DNA of 64,000 nt from CAWEWH01 sp963812775. GTDB lineage: Bacteria > Pseudomonadota > Alphaproteobacteria > Rhizobiales > Beijerinckiaceae. The translations under genes and the position numbers were made by a program. The notes beneath the pieces were generated by a model. The model saw nothing but the letters and a program-made list of their open reading frames with translations, was not told where the DNA came from and made no database searches. Below are positions 17,940-27,190 of the stretch, piece after piece; positions within the stretch are counted from its first letter, which is position 1, and every line of letters starts with the position of its first letter. The stretch lies in NCBI GenBank assembly GCA_963812775.1, contig CAWEWH010000009.1, forward strand, positions 248,001 through 312,000. The letters are read 5' to 3'.

Positions 17940-18000
17940 CGCAGCGCGACGTAGAGTTGTTCGCTCACGAGATCTCGCCGACGACAGAGGCCGGACACTG

Positions 18001-18062
18001 CCCCCCTCTCCCGGCGCTCGCCAAGGCTCGCGCCACCCTCTCCCGCCAAGGGAGAGGGTGGG
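18001..18062. repeat. CCCTCTCCC palindromic repeat element, fourth copy
   Basis: CCCTCTCCCGGCGCTCGCC, AAGGCTCGCGCC and ACCCTCTCCCGCCAAGGGAGAGGGT repeat the modules of 9316-9378 almost exactly. As at 9 kb, two elements face each other around a ~60-base spacer. Confidence 0.7.
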
Positions 18063-18132
18063 CGCGCGTGGTCGCCGCACCGGCGCGAGGTGACAGGGCA
18101 TGGGTAAAATGTCTCTTAGCGGGAAACAATGC

Positions 18133-18161
18133 TTGACACGGGTTGCCTCTCAGGCTATGTT
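18133..18161 (+). promoter_or_regulatory. Near-consensus sigma-70 promoter
   Basis: TTGACA at 18133-18138 and TATGTT at 18156-18161 are separated by exactly 17 bases. The expected start point is about 18168. This is the best promoter I found in the window, and no protein-coding gene follows on that strand, which points to an RNA product. Confidence 0.65.
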
Positions 18162-18167
18162 GGGCAT

Positions 18168-18567
18168 ACCCGGTCCCCGGAAGGGCGCGCAAGGCCTTGC
18201 GAGCCAGGTGTGGGTGACCGCAGAGAGACGGACCCACGGTGACGCGTGGCGATGTCTCGATGGCCTTGCGCTGGTGGCCCGAAAGGGACGCGCCAGTGCG
18301 GGTTGGGCGGTGGCTCCAACTCCCGTTCGCAGACGGGAGGCGGGGCGGTCAAAGGCGCTTTACGGATCGACCCGGCCCTCTGCCGGGAGAAGCGGCATGT
18401 CAACGCCGTGGACGGTTGCGGGAGGCAACGCGCGATTCCGGGAGCGTGCTGGCCACAAAACACCGTGCGCGGGAGGTCTGGGCGCTTGGCCCGGCGGCTT
18501 CCTGAAATGAAAACGTTCTTCTGAGCGCTCGCGCCGTTTGGCGCCCGCCGCTCGGACCTCCCGCGTG
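18168..18567 (+). ncRNA. Candidate structured noncoding RNA
   Basis: About 400 bases downstream of a strong promoter, rich in stable hairpins: GTGGGT/ACCCAC (18210-18215 with 18232-18237), TCCCGT/ACGGGA (18321-18326 with 18333-18338), CCCGGCCCTCTGCCGGG and GTTGCGGGAGGCAAC. A long helix pairs CGCGGGAGGTC (18468-18478) perfectly with GACCTCCCGCG (18555-18565) and extends inward with G-U pairs to about 17 base pairs. No convincing protein is encoded on the plus strand. It does not match RNase P (found at 60.8 kb), SRP RNA, 6S or tmRNA by the motifs I know. The ends are estimates; the 3' end is taken just after the long helix. Confidence 0.45.
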
Positions 18568-18650
18568 GGCCCTTCCTGAATTTGGGCCGCACCGCTCCCA
18601 GGCTTCGGGTTCTCAGGAACCGCGAAAACGCGAGGGTGTGGCCTCTTCCT

Positions 18651-18808
18651 TCACCCTCCCCTTGAGGGGGAGGGTCGATGATCCTGAGCGAAGCGAAGGA
18701 GCATCGGGGTGGGGTGAGAAACACGAGCCATGGAGATGAATTCACCCCACCCCGATTGTTCGTCGCTGACGCTCCGAACAATCGACCCTCCCCCTCAAGG
18801 GGAGGGTA
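18651..18808. repeat. Large inverted repeat (CACCCTCCCC...GGGGAGGGT)
   Basis: Left arm CACCCTCCCCTTGAGGGGGAGGGTCGATGATCC and right arm AACAATCGACCCTCCCCCTCAAGGGGAGGGT are inverted relative to each other and each is itself a hairpin. Between them ATCGGGGTGGGGTGAG and TTCACCCCACCCCGAT form a second nested pair. The element sits just after the 3' end of the minus-strand gene ending at 18810 and may terminate it. Confidence 0.7.
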
Positions 18809-18809
18809 A

Positions 18810-21299
18810 TCACCGCGGCGCCAAGAGATAGCGCAGCACCAGGAAGCGTTCCTTCGGCGGCAGCGCCAGCGCCTCGCCGAAGAGGTCGATGAGCAGCTGG
18901 CAATGGAGCGCGTAATCGGTGGACGACAGCGCCGTCTTCTTCATCTGCGCGCCGCTGCCCGGGCGCTTGGCCTCGATGCGGGCCAGCATCCTGGGCAGAA
19001 TCTGCTCGACATCCTTCGGCAGCGGCGCCCGCGACGGACGGCCGGCGCCCGACGCGATGATGCCGCCGGCGAGCTCGCTCTCGCGCGCAGCAAGATCGGC
19101 GTAGCGCGAGAGATCGGCGCGCAGCACGACGCCCTTGGCCGGATCGCCGATGGCCACGCAGCTCTGCGGATCGTCGGCGATCAGCCGGCCCATATAGTCG
19201 ACGTTCAGCGCCACCCCGGCCGCCATGTCGTCATCGGCCGCGAATGGCAGATATTTCTGCAAAAGGTTGGCGACGACGGGCTTGGCGGCGAGCGCCGCCT
19301 CCTCCCAGGCCACGCCCTGGCGCAGCCTGACCGCCAGGCGATCGGCGAAGTCGGTGAAGATGCGCGGCTCCGCCTTGGCGACCGACTGGTAGAGCGGCTG
19401 CTTCAAGAGCTCGTCGCGGGCGAAATCGTCGGTCAAGACCTCGGTGAGCGCGCCGGTGCGGCGGTAGAGATCGATATTGGCGACGCCGGTGATGAGGCGC
19501 GCGGCCCGCAGTTCCGCCTGGGTCGGCACCCACACGGCGGACGGCGGCGTCGCCATGGCGCGCACGGCCATCGGCTCCGGCACGCCGAGCGACACGAGGT
19601 GGCGGCGGGTGCGCTCGAGGAGTGCGGCCGGCGGCTGCCCGGCGCGCTCGAGGATGGGGTTCGTGGGCGCCGCGAGGCCGAGCTTGGCGTCGGGCGCCAC
19701 CCAGCGCTCGCCGCTGGCGAGGAAAGCGTCGAGGCAGGCGGCGAAGCAGCGGCCTTCCACAAGGGTGACGAGCTTGTATTCGCCGATGAGCCGGCCGATG
19801 TCGCGCGCCTCGTTGCTCCAGCCGCCCTCGGAATCGATGCGCACGACGCGGGCCCGCGGCGACACGTTGAGCACGTCCTGAAAGGCCCGCGCCGCGCCGA
19901 CCCCGAGCGGCCCCTTGATCTCGATCTCGTGGCCGCCGCGCAGCGCGCTGACCGCGACGCGGCCGATCGGGTCGCCGGAGATCACCGTCTTGAGGCCCGC
20001 CACGTAGAGCGGTCCGGCATTGGCGGCCGTGCCATAGGCGACGTTGGCGAGCGCCAGCACGACGAGCGCCTTGGCGCCGAGCGCCCACATGGCGCCGCCG
20101 CGCGCCTGGTGGTGGCTCGCGACGCGCCAGATGCCCACGATCTGCCAGGCGGTCAGCACGATGAAGCCCGCCCCGAACAGACTCACGGCCGCGAAGACGC
20201 TGCGGTAGTTGCTGTTGATCTCGAGACCGCTGAACGCGAAGCCGACCGCGATGGCGAGCGCCAGCACGTGCAGCAGGACGCCGTTCACCCAGAACGACAC
20301 CGGCAGGCTGAGCTCGCCGCGCCAATGCCGGGCGATGTAGTTGCTGGCCGGCACCCGCTCGACGGCGCGCAGCGCCGCCGCCGCCCGCTCGGTGATTTCG
20401 GCCGTCCTGTCGCGGGCGATCGGAGCCGTCGCGGTCGCGATCGCGGCCGCGCCGGCCTTCGTGCCCCCGCGTTCGTGGGCAAGCAGCCAGTCCGGGATCG
20501 CCGCCGCGGCACCTCGACTTGCGGGAGCCGCCTCGCGCGCCGGCTTGCGCGCCTCGTCGAGGGCGCGGCGCGGGCCCGGCATGTCGTCAAGGCCGCGGCG
20601 CGTCGCCGGGGCCTCGTCGAGGCTGCGGCGCGCCTCGGTCTCGCGCCGCCGCTGCGCGATCAGCGGGTCGAGGCGCAGGCGCGCGAGCGCGGCGCTGGCC
20701 GAGCCCGGCACGACCTCATGCTGATCGCTCGCGCCTGGCGCCGCCGTCGCTCCGAACATTGCCGGCTGCGCCTCGGGCTGTGCCTCGCCGCGCGCCTGCC
20801 ATCTCGCCTTGGCGGCCGCCACCGCGGCGCCGATGCTTGCGCCCGTCTCGCCGAGCCGGGCGCCGGCGCTGCCAAGATGCCCCCTCACCTCCCCCGTCAG
20901 CGCGCTTGCGGCGTGCGCGCCGCGGGTGCCGGCTTGCCGCAGCAGGGCGCCGGTCTGCTGCAGGAAGGGGCCGAGCGCCTGCGCGGCCTGCCGGGCCGCG
21001 TCGCCGGCTTGCCGGGCCGCGTCGCCGCCGGCGCGCCGGCCGAAGGGCGCCGGCTTCGGGGCAGGCTTGGGCGGAGCTGGCGCCGGGGCCGGAAAGAGGC
21101 CCGGCACGCCGGCCGCGTCGCGCCAGTCGGCGAAAGCCGGGCACCACACGAGATCGGTGGGAAACAGCGAGCCGGCCCGCGCCTGCTCGCGCACCTGCGC
21201 CAATGCGAACGGCCCCGCCTGCACGCCGGCGGCGTAGACATACCAGTCGGTCTGCGGCAGCGTCGCTTCCACCCTCGCCCCTTCAGAGCCCCTCAACAT
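18810..21299 (-). CDS. GYF-like (DUF4339) membrane protein with ClpP-fold-like domain
   Basis: 829 residues. Order: N-terminal GYF_2/DUF4339 module WYVYAAGVQAGPFALAQVRE (~20-65, DLVWCPAFADWRDA); a ~230-residue Pro/Ala-rich, probably disordered linker; membrane segments near VNGVLLHVLALAIAVGFAFS, VFAAVSLFGAGFIVLTAWQI and KALVVLALANVAYGTAANAG; then a ClpP-like domain with RIDSEGGWSNEARDIGRLI and VEGRCFAACLDAFLASGERW, followed by a helical C-terminus. The same GG and C-x-A-C-x elements occur in the secreted protein at 839-1918. The first residues are uncertain: a GTG at 21272 preceded by AAGGGGCGAG gives a start closer to the GYF module. Function unknown. Confidence 0.75.
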   Translation of the reverse strand: MLRGSEGARVEATLPQTDWYVYAAGVQAGPFALAQVREQARAGSLFPTDLVWCPAFADWRDAAGVPGLFPAPAPAPPKPAPKPAPFGRRAGGDAARQAGDAARQAAQALGPFLQQTGALLRQAGTRGAHAASALTGEVRGHLGSAGARLGETGASIGAAVAAAKARWQARGEAQPEAQPAMFGATAAPGASDQHEVVPGSASAALARLRLDPLIAQRRRETEARRSLDEAPATRRGLDDMPGPRRALDEARKPAREAAPASRGAAAAIPDWLLAHERGGTKAGAAAIATATAPIARDRTAEITERAAAALRAVERVPASNYIARHWRGELSLPVSFWVNGVLLHVLALAIAVGFAFSGLEINSNYRSVFAAVSLFGAGFIVLTAWQIVGIWRVASHHQARGGAMWALGAKALVVLALANVAYGTAANAGPLYVAGLKTVISGDPIGRVAVSALRGGHEIEIKGPLGVGAARAFQDVLNVSPRARVVRIDSEGGWSNEARDIGRLIGEYKLVTLVEGRCFAACLDAFLASGERWVAPDAKLGLAAPTNPILERAGQPPAALLERTRRHLVSLGVPEPMAVRAMATPPSAVWVPTQAELRAARLITGVANIDLYRRTGALTEVLTDDFARDELLKQPLYQSVAKAEPRIFTDFADRLAVRLRQGVAWEEAALAAKPVVANLLQKYLPFAADDDMAAGVALNVDYMGRLIADDPQSCVAIGDPAKGVVLRADLSRYADLAARESELAGGIIASGAGRPSRAPLPKDVEQILPRMLARIEAKRPGSGAQMKKTALSSTDYALHCQLLIDLFGEALALPPKERFLVLRYLLAPR

Positions 21300-21386
21300 G
21301 GCGTGGTCATGTTCTGCCCCGGGCAGGAGAAATTCAACTGTTCTCAGGCGTTACGCAGCGCAACAACGGTGCGGCCGATACCCTCG

Positions 21387-23852
21387 TCAGGCCCGTTCCT
21401 TCACCCGGGTGCCGGCCAGGGCTCGCCGCAGATGCTCGTCCAGCGCCCCCTTGCGGTAGGGCTTGCTGATGACGGTGGCCCCGAGGGCCGACACTTCGGC
21501 GATGGTGGCCTCCGGATTGGAAAAACCGGTCGTGAACACGATGGCAATGCCGGGAAAGCGCCGGCGCACCGCCTTGGCAAGATCGATGCCTCCGATCTTG
21601 CCCGGCATGACCACGTCGGTGAAGAGGAGATCGAAGCGCTGGCCCGCCGCGACGATGCCGAGCGCTTCCTCGGCGTTCGCGGCCGCGACGCTGCGGTAGC
21701 CCAGGCCCTCGATCAGCGCGACGGCGGTCTTGCGCACATTGGGCTTGTCCTCGACCACGAGGATGCGCTCGCCGCCCCGGAGCCGGGTGCCTGTTCGCGC
21801 GGCTCTTCCTCGCGCGCTGCAGCGGCCGAGCCGCGCGGCAGATACAGCCGCACCTCGGTGCCATGCCCGATCTCGCTGTAGATGGTGGCGATGCCGCCCG
21901 ACTGGCGCGCGAAGCCGTACACCATGCTGAGACCGAGGCCGGAGCCCTTGCCCATCTCCTTGGTGGTGAAGAAGGGCTCGAAGACGCGCCCCAGCATGTC
22001 GGGCGCAATGCCCGAACCGGTGTCGCCGACGCTGATCATGACGTAGTCGCCGGGCGTGAGGCCGGAAGCCTCTGCCGCCACGTAGTCGAGGGGCGCGTTC
22101 TCGCAGCTCACCATCACGACGCCGCCCTTCGGCATGGCGTCGCGCGCGTTGATGGCGAGATTGAGCACGGCGCTCTCGAGCTGGCTCGGGTCGGCAAGGA
22201 CCGGCCAGATGTCGCCGCCAAGACGCATGCGCACGCGGACGTTCTCGCCGAGCGTGCGCGCCAGGAGCGGCTCGATGTTGCCCAGCAGCACGGCTGCATC
22301 GATGCGCCGCGGCGCCAGCGGCTGGTTGCGCGAGAAGGCGAGCAGGCGGCGCACCAGCTCGGCGCCCCTGACAGCCGCGTCGAGGGCTTCGCCGCACAGC
22401 TTGTCGGTCTCACCGGTGGAGTCGTCGCCCGGCAAATCCTCGATGGTCATTTCCAGGTTGCCGATGATGACCGTCAGCAGGTTGTTGAAATCGTGCGCCA
22501 TGCCGCCGGTCAATTGCCCCACCGCCTCAAGGCGCTGCGACTGCGCCAGCTGCCGCTCGAGCTTGCGCTTTTCGGTCACGTCCTCGGCGAGGTAGACGGC
22601 GCCGCCGATGCGCGCCCCGCCCTCGCGGATTGGCGCGCCCGACCACACGACATCGATGACGCGACCGTCGCCGCAGGGCCAGCGCAGCTCCACGCCGTCG
22701 AGCCGCTCGCCGGCGACGACGCGCTTGTGCTGCGCGGAGAAACCGCCACTCTCGGTTTCCGGCAGGCGCGCGAAGAAGCTGCCCTTAACGTCGGCGAGGC
22801 GATAGCCGAAGGCGCGTTCCGCCGCGGCGTTCCAGGTCATGACGCGGCCGACCTTGTCGAGGCTGAAGGTGGCGAGCGGCGAGGACTCGAGCACGGCGTT
22901 GAGCCGGGCGTTGACGGCGGCGATCTCGGCCCGCGCACTCGAGCTGGTGAGGGCGAAGAGGCGCGCCAGCTCGGCGTAGAGGCCGCTCGTCTCGATGAGC
23001 AGGGCCATGAGCACGAACGTGGCGGCCAGGAGCCCGTAGATGCGCCCTGCATAGAAGCCGAGGTCGAAGCGTCCGCCATTGAGCACGGCGGCCAGCGCCA
23101 CGTCGGCCAGCCACACGCACATCACCACCATGAGCCAAGACGTCGAGCACCGAATGCGGGCGGCGCCACCACAGCGCGGCGAGCGCCGCGACGCTGAAGC
23201 CCCATACGGAGGAGACGACGACGATCATGGCCGGCGTGTAATTGTTGCCGCGCATGATGGCTGGCAGCTCCGCATGCGCGACGGTGGCGATCAGCGTCAC
23301 GACGAGGAGGCCGGCGAGGACGGCCGCAATGCTCGCCGCGATGGCGCCCGCCACCCCACGCGAGCGATCGAGCGGCGTGTTCTTGACGAGCGCATAGAAG
23401 ATGACGGCGAGCGGGAAGCCGGCGTGCCAGAACATGTAAAGCCAGGCCGTCGTCTGCGGTCCGGCACCCAGGAGACCACCCGGCGCGAACAGGTCCGGAA
23501 AGGTCAGCGCGTGCGCGACGGCGATAAGCGCCGTGAACAGATAGCCGGCCGCCAGCGCGAGCAGCGCGCGCGAGCGCAGGATCGGGAACTGCACATAGAG
23601 CAGCACAGCCGTGATGAGGTCGCTCAGCGCCAGCGCCGACTGGTAGGCGGGGATGAAGGCCCATACCGGGGCAAGCTGCACGCGCGCGAACGGCGCCAGG
23701 AGCGCGAAAACGGCCGCCGAAACGGCGACGACCGCGAGTGCCAGGCGCCGGTCGAGCGGCCGCGCGGCGACCGTGGACAGAAAAACGTATGGACCTTCGC
23801 TGTTCTCGCGCCCTCGCGGCGCACGAGGGTCCGCCCCACCATCGTCCCGCAT
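21387..23852 (-). CDS. MASE4-PAS hybrid sensor histidine kinase, frameshifted
   Basis: Reads from 23852: six to seven membrane helices of a MASE4 sensor (~25-265, with FARVQLAPVWAFIPAYQSAL and YMFWHAGFPLAVIFYALVK), a PAS domain (FSLDKVGRVMTWNAAAERAF), HisKA with GGMAHDFNNLLTVIIGNLE, an ATPase domain with NLAINARDAMPKGG and GKGSGLGLSMVYGF, and a C-terminal receiver with LLFTDVVMPGKIGG (phospho-Asp) and the Lys in VISKPYRK. Two frame switches: an extra T near 23140 (HSVLDV to WLMVVM) and a missing base near 21785 before ERILVVEDKPNVRK. Correcting both gives about 821 residues with every catalytic motif intact, so sequence errors are likely. Signal unknown. Confidence 0.82.
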
Positions 23853-23963
23853 TCACGTGGCTCCCGCCGCTCAATATGCGTGATTCGCGGGGAAGTTGCG
23901 CGCGGAAGTGGGGGAAATAGAGCCTGCCCGAGGCTGGGCCGCCGCTGTCGGTCGCCGACCGGC

Positions 23964-24140
23964 CTAGCGCAGGCGCGTCGGCTCGCGGGTGTCGAAGATG
24001 GCGCGTGCCTGCGCCGAGCTGTTGAGCGACGAGGGTCCGGTCGTCTGCCAGACCATGAGCCCCACGGCCACGTGCGGTGCCGAAAGAACGATGAGCGACG
24101 ACACGATGGTGGCCGTCCTGATGATGGCGCGGTGTCTCAT
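23964..24140 (-). CDS. Small single-pass membrane or secreted protein
   Basis: 58 residues from ATG 24140: RHRAIIRTATIVSSLIVLSA is a basic-hydrophobic leader, followed by PHVAVGLMVWQTTGPS and a polar tail. It could be exported or anchored. The frame is open upstream to 24329 but that part looks noncoding. No family recognised; moderate support only. Confidence 0.4.
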   Translation of the reverse strand: MRHRAIIRTATIVSSLIVLSAPHVAVGLMVWQTTGPSSLNSSAQARAIFDTREPTRLR

Positions 24141-24399
24141 GGGTGCACTCGGCAAACAGCGGAACCTAGAGGGGGCGAGCGACCCGCATACGCGCGAAGT
24201 TGTTCCGCGTCTGTGCGATATGTCGCTTGTCGCGCGCCGCGACAAAAAGAAATGCCGGGAAGCACGAGCGTGGCTTCGGAATTGACCTGCGCCCAAGGGC
24301 CAGCGATGTGCGCTGGCGCACGTGATCACCTCTCGCGCAATGCGGAACCGTCGCGGACGCGAGGCGTTTTCCGAGACGGGTCAAAAGGAGAGAAAAGAC

Positions 24400-24806
24400 A
24401 TGCGCAAATCGTTGATCGTTGCTTCCGCCCTGCTTGCTGCTCTGCCGTTCGCGGCGCAGGCGCAAAACCCTGAAGGTTCGGCGGCGGGCGCCGCAGCCGG
24501 TGCCGCTGGCGGTGCCGTCGTGGGCGGCCCGATTGGCGCCGCCGTGGGTGGCGTGACCGGCGCCATCGTGGGCGGACTCACCCCGACGTCCAGCCGCGCT
24601 TCCGCACTTATGTCGTGGAGCAGGGCACGCCGTCCTACACGTTCCGCGAAGAGGTCCGCGTCGGTACGGTGCTGCCGTCGAGCGGCGTGCGCTTCTATGA
24701 CGTGCCGGCCGACTATGGCGTGAGGGGTTACCGCTACACGGTGGTCAATAACCGCGCCGTGCTGGTGGATCCGGGCACCCGCCGCATCGTGCAGGTGATC
24801 GACTAA
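24400..24806 (+). CDS. DUF1236-type secreted protein, frameshifted
   Basis: Signal peptide RKSLIVASALLAALPFAAQA, then a glycine-zipper region (SAAGAAAGAAGGAVVGGPIG and repeats), then after a frame switch near 24585 the DUF1236-like domain: RFRTYVVEQGTPSYTFREEV, VGTVLPSSGVRFYDVP, YRYTVVNNRAVLVDPGTRRI. One base appears to be missing in CTCACCCCGACG; restoring it gives ~135 residues. RBS AAAAGGAGAG precedes the ATG. Function unknown; exported proteins of this kind are common in Rhizobiales. A rho-independent terminator follows. Confidence 0.72.
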
Positions 24807-24840
24807 CCATCCAATGACCAGCCAGATTCTGGTCGACGCA

Positions 24841-24872
24841 AACCCCGCTTCTTGCGAAGCGGGGTTTCGTTT
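24841..24872 (+). terminator. Rho-independent terminator
   Basis: Ten-base-pair stem AACCCCGCTT / AAGCGGGGTT with a six-base loop, followed by TCGTTT. It lies 35 bases after the DUF1236 gene stop. Confidence 0.8.
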
Positions 24873-25017
24873 GCCGCCTTCCCGAAACGTTAGCCAATCG
24901 TTAAAGACTGCGCGGCAAGATCCAGCCTGGCACAACGCCACAAAAAGGCCGTGCTTGCCGGGCTTAGCCTTGGCACATAGCCCGAAAGCCCCCGTTCACC
25001 CCCTCAAGGAGAGCTCA

Positions 25018-25299
25018 ATGAGCCTCGTTTCCACCAAAACCCTGGCCACTGCCGCCGCCGGCCTCGCTTTGGCGCTCGTCACCTTTGCGCCCGCCGAAGC
25101 CCGCAGCGGCCGCAACGCCGCAGCCGCCGCCGGCATCGTCGGCGGTCTGGCGCTTGGCGCGGCCATCGCGGCCGGCGCCGCCGGTGCTGCCCCCGGGCCC
25201 GTGGTCGTCGAGGACGAGCCCGAGTGCCGTATGGTCGTCCGCCGCGTCTGGATCGAGGGTTACGGCTGGCGCCGTCAGCGCGAAGAGGTTTGCGAGTGA
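25018..25299 (+). CDS. Small secreted glycine/alanine-rich protein
   Basis: 93 residues, ATG preceded by AAGGAGAGCTCA. Signal peptide to about residue 29 (FAPAEARS), a glycine-zipper-like hydrophobic stretch (AAAAAGIVGGLALGAAIAAG) and a C-terminal PECRMVVRRVWIEGYGWRRQ segment with two cysteines that could form a disulfide. Typical of short exported proteins of Rhizobiales with no known role. Bounded by terminators on both sides, so monocistronic. Confidence 0.72.
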   Translation: MSLVSTKTLATAAAGLALALVTFAPAEARSGRNAAAAAGIVGGLALGAAIAAGAAGAAPGPVVVEDEPECRMVVRRVWIEGYGWRRQREEVCE

Positions 25300-25327
25300 G
25301 GCGGGCTCCCGCCAACTGATACACGAG

Positions 25328-25352
25328 AGCCCCGCTTCGGCGGGGCTTTTTG
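25328..25352. terminator. Rho-independent terminator, possibly bidirectional
   Basis: Perfect stem AGCCCCGC / GCGGGGCT with a TTCG tetraloop and TTTTT on the plus strand. It separates two convergent genes; the minus strand lacks a strong T-run but the hairpin could also slow transcription of pepP. Confidence 0.85.
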
Positions 25353-25359
25353 TTGCCTG

Positions 25360-27190
25360 CTATTTTGCGCCGAGGGGCGCGGTCTTGGCGGCGAGCCACG
25401 TTCGCGTCGCCACATTGACCAGCGGCGCCACCACCTCCCGCACCTTGGCGTGGTATGCGTCGAGCCAGGCGATCTCCTGCACCGTCATCAGCTCGGGCGC
25501 GATGAGTGACGTGTCGATGGGCGCGAAGCTCAACGTCTCGAAGCCCAGCATCGGCCGTTCGGCGCCCTCGATCTGCCGCGCCTCGACCAGGATCAGGTTC
25601 TCGATGCGGATGCCGTAGTGACCCTCGCGGTAATAGCCGGGCTCGTTGGAGAGGATCATGCCCGGCTCGAGCGCCACGGTGCCGACTTTGGACAGGCGTT
25701 GCGGCCCCTCGTGCACGGAGAGGTAGGCGCCGACCCCGTGGCCGGTGCCGTGGTCGAAGTCGGTGCCGATGTCCCACAGCGGCCGGCGCGCGAAGGCGTC
25801 GAGCTGCGCTCCCGACGTGCCCTTGGGAAATATGGCGGTGGCGATTGCGATATGGCCCTTCAGCACGCGCGTGTAGTGCGCCCGCATCTCGGGCGTCGGC
25901 GGGCCGACCGCGACAGTGCGCGTGATATCGGTGGTGCCGTCCTGATACTGCGCGCCGGAATCGACGAGGAAGATACCGGGGCCGATGACGCGGTTGGAGC
26001 GGCGCGGTGACCCGGTAATGCGGCAACGCCGCGTTGGGGCCGGCACCCGAAATGGTGGGGAACGAGAGATCCATCAGCGCATTGGTGCGACGGCGGAAAT
26101 CCTCGAGCATCTCGGCCGCTTCGATTTCGGTGAGCCGACCCTTCGGCGCCTCGCCGTCGAGCCAGGCGAGGAAGCTCGTGACCGCAGCACCGTCGCGCCG
26201 ATGCGCGGCCCGTGAGCCTTCGATCTCGCCGGCATTCTTGCTCGCTTTCATCAAGGCGATCGGGTCCGGTGCCACGTCGGGCATCCCGCCAGCGCCGCTG
26301 ACGATCTGCTCGAGCGCCGCCGCTCCAGTGCCGGCATCGATGCGGACCTTGGCGCCGCTCTTGGCGAAGGCCGCGATCGCGGCGGGAAAATCCGTCGGCG
26401 TCGCCAGCCTCGCGACGCCCGACAATGCCTGCCGCACCTCGTTGCCGAGCTTTGTCGGATCGAGGAACAGCATCGGCTTTTCGTCGCGCGGCAGGAGCGC
26501 GTAGCCAAGCGGCAGCGGCGTATGGGGCACATCGCCGCCACGGATGTTGAACGCCCATGCGAGATTGTGCGGATCGCTGACGACGAGCCCGTCGAGACGC
26601 TGCTTCGCCATCTGCTCGCGGATGCGCGTCAGCTTGGCATCGGCGCTCTCGCCCGCGAACTTGATATCGTGGAGCCTGACCGGCGCGGCCGGCGCGTTCG
26701 GCCGATCCGACCAGACGGCGTCGATCGGATTGGACTCGACGGCGACGAGGCGGCCGCCGGCGCGCTCCGCGGCCTTGCTCAATCGCTTCACCCCATCCGG
26801 CGTGTGCAGCCATGGATCGTACGCCAGCGTCGCGCCGGACGGCAGATTGTCCTCGATCCACGCCTCAGGCGTCTTGTCCGCGAGTGGAACGGGCACGAAT
26901 GCCGTCGTGTCGACCTGTTCGCGCGCCTGCAGCGTGTAGCGGCCATCGACGATGATGCAGGCCTTGTCCCTAAGCACGATCGCCGTCCCGGCCGAACCGG
27001 TGAATCCGGCGAGCCAGGCAAGACGCTCGGCATTCTTCGGCACATATTCGCCCTGATGCTCGTCAGCGCGCGGCACGATGAAGCCGTCGAGGTCGCGGCG
27101 GGCAAGCTCGGCCCTCAGCGCCGCAAGCCGCGCCGGGCCGTGCGACGGATCGGTGGTCTCGTCGAAGGACTGGAACTGGCTCCGCGGCAT
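25360..27190 (-). CDS. pepP: Xaa-Pro aminopeptidase (aminopeptidase P, M24), frameshifted
   Basis: Cytoplasmic metallopeptidase removing N-terminal residues before proline. From ATG 27190: two creatinase-like N-domains (GFIVPRADEHQGEYVPKNAE; GLVVSDPHNLAWAFNIRGGD), then the pita-bread domain. The frame switches near 26000, after AALPHYRVT, to RSNRVIGPGIFLVDSGAQYQ, which carries the first metal ligand; DGTTDITRT, FDHGTGHGVGAYLSVHEGP and LEPGMILSNEPGYY carry the remaining ligands. One extra base in the GCGCCGCTCC context explains the shift; corrected length is 609 residues, normal for the long bacterial form. Its start overlaps the prmA stop as TGATG, so the two are coupled. Confidence 0.85.

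Noticed and set aside
16427..18049. A 540-residue minus-strand open frame
   Set aside because: Antisense to the TPR gene and runs through repeats; no recognisable motif.
18155..18781. A 208-residue open frame on the minus strand over the candidate RNA and repeats
   Set aside because: It crosses a palindromic repeat and the structured region, is very Pro/Arg/Ser-rich and has no domain; it looks like the antisense shadow of a conserved RNA or repeat.
18903..21881. A 992-residue plus-strand open frame
   Set aside because: It lies antisense to the GYF/ClpP-like protein and the hybrid kinase; composition is Arg/Gly/His-rich, typical for the opposite strand of high-GC genes.
24284..24312. TTGACC-17-GATGTG as a promoter for the DUF1236 gene
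   Set aside because: The -10 shares only a weak match and the leader would be ~80 bases without other support.
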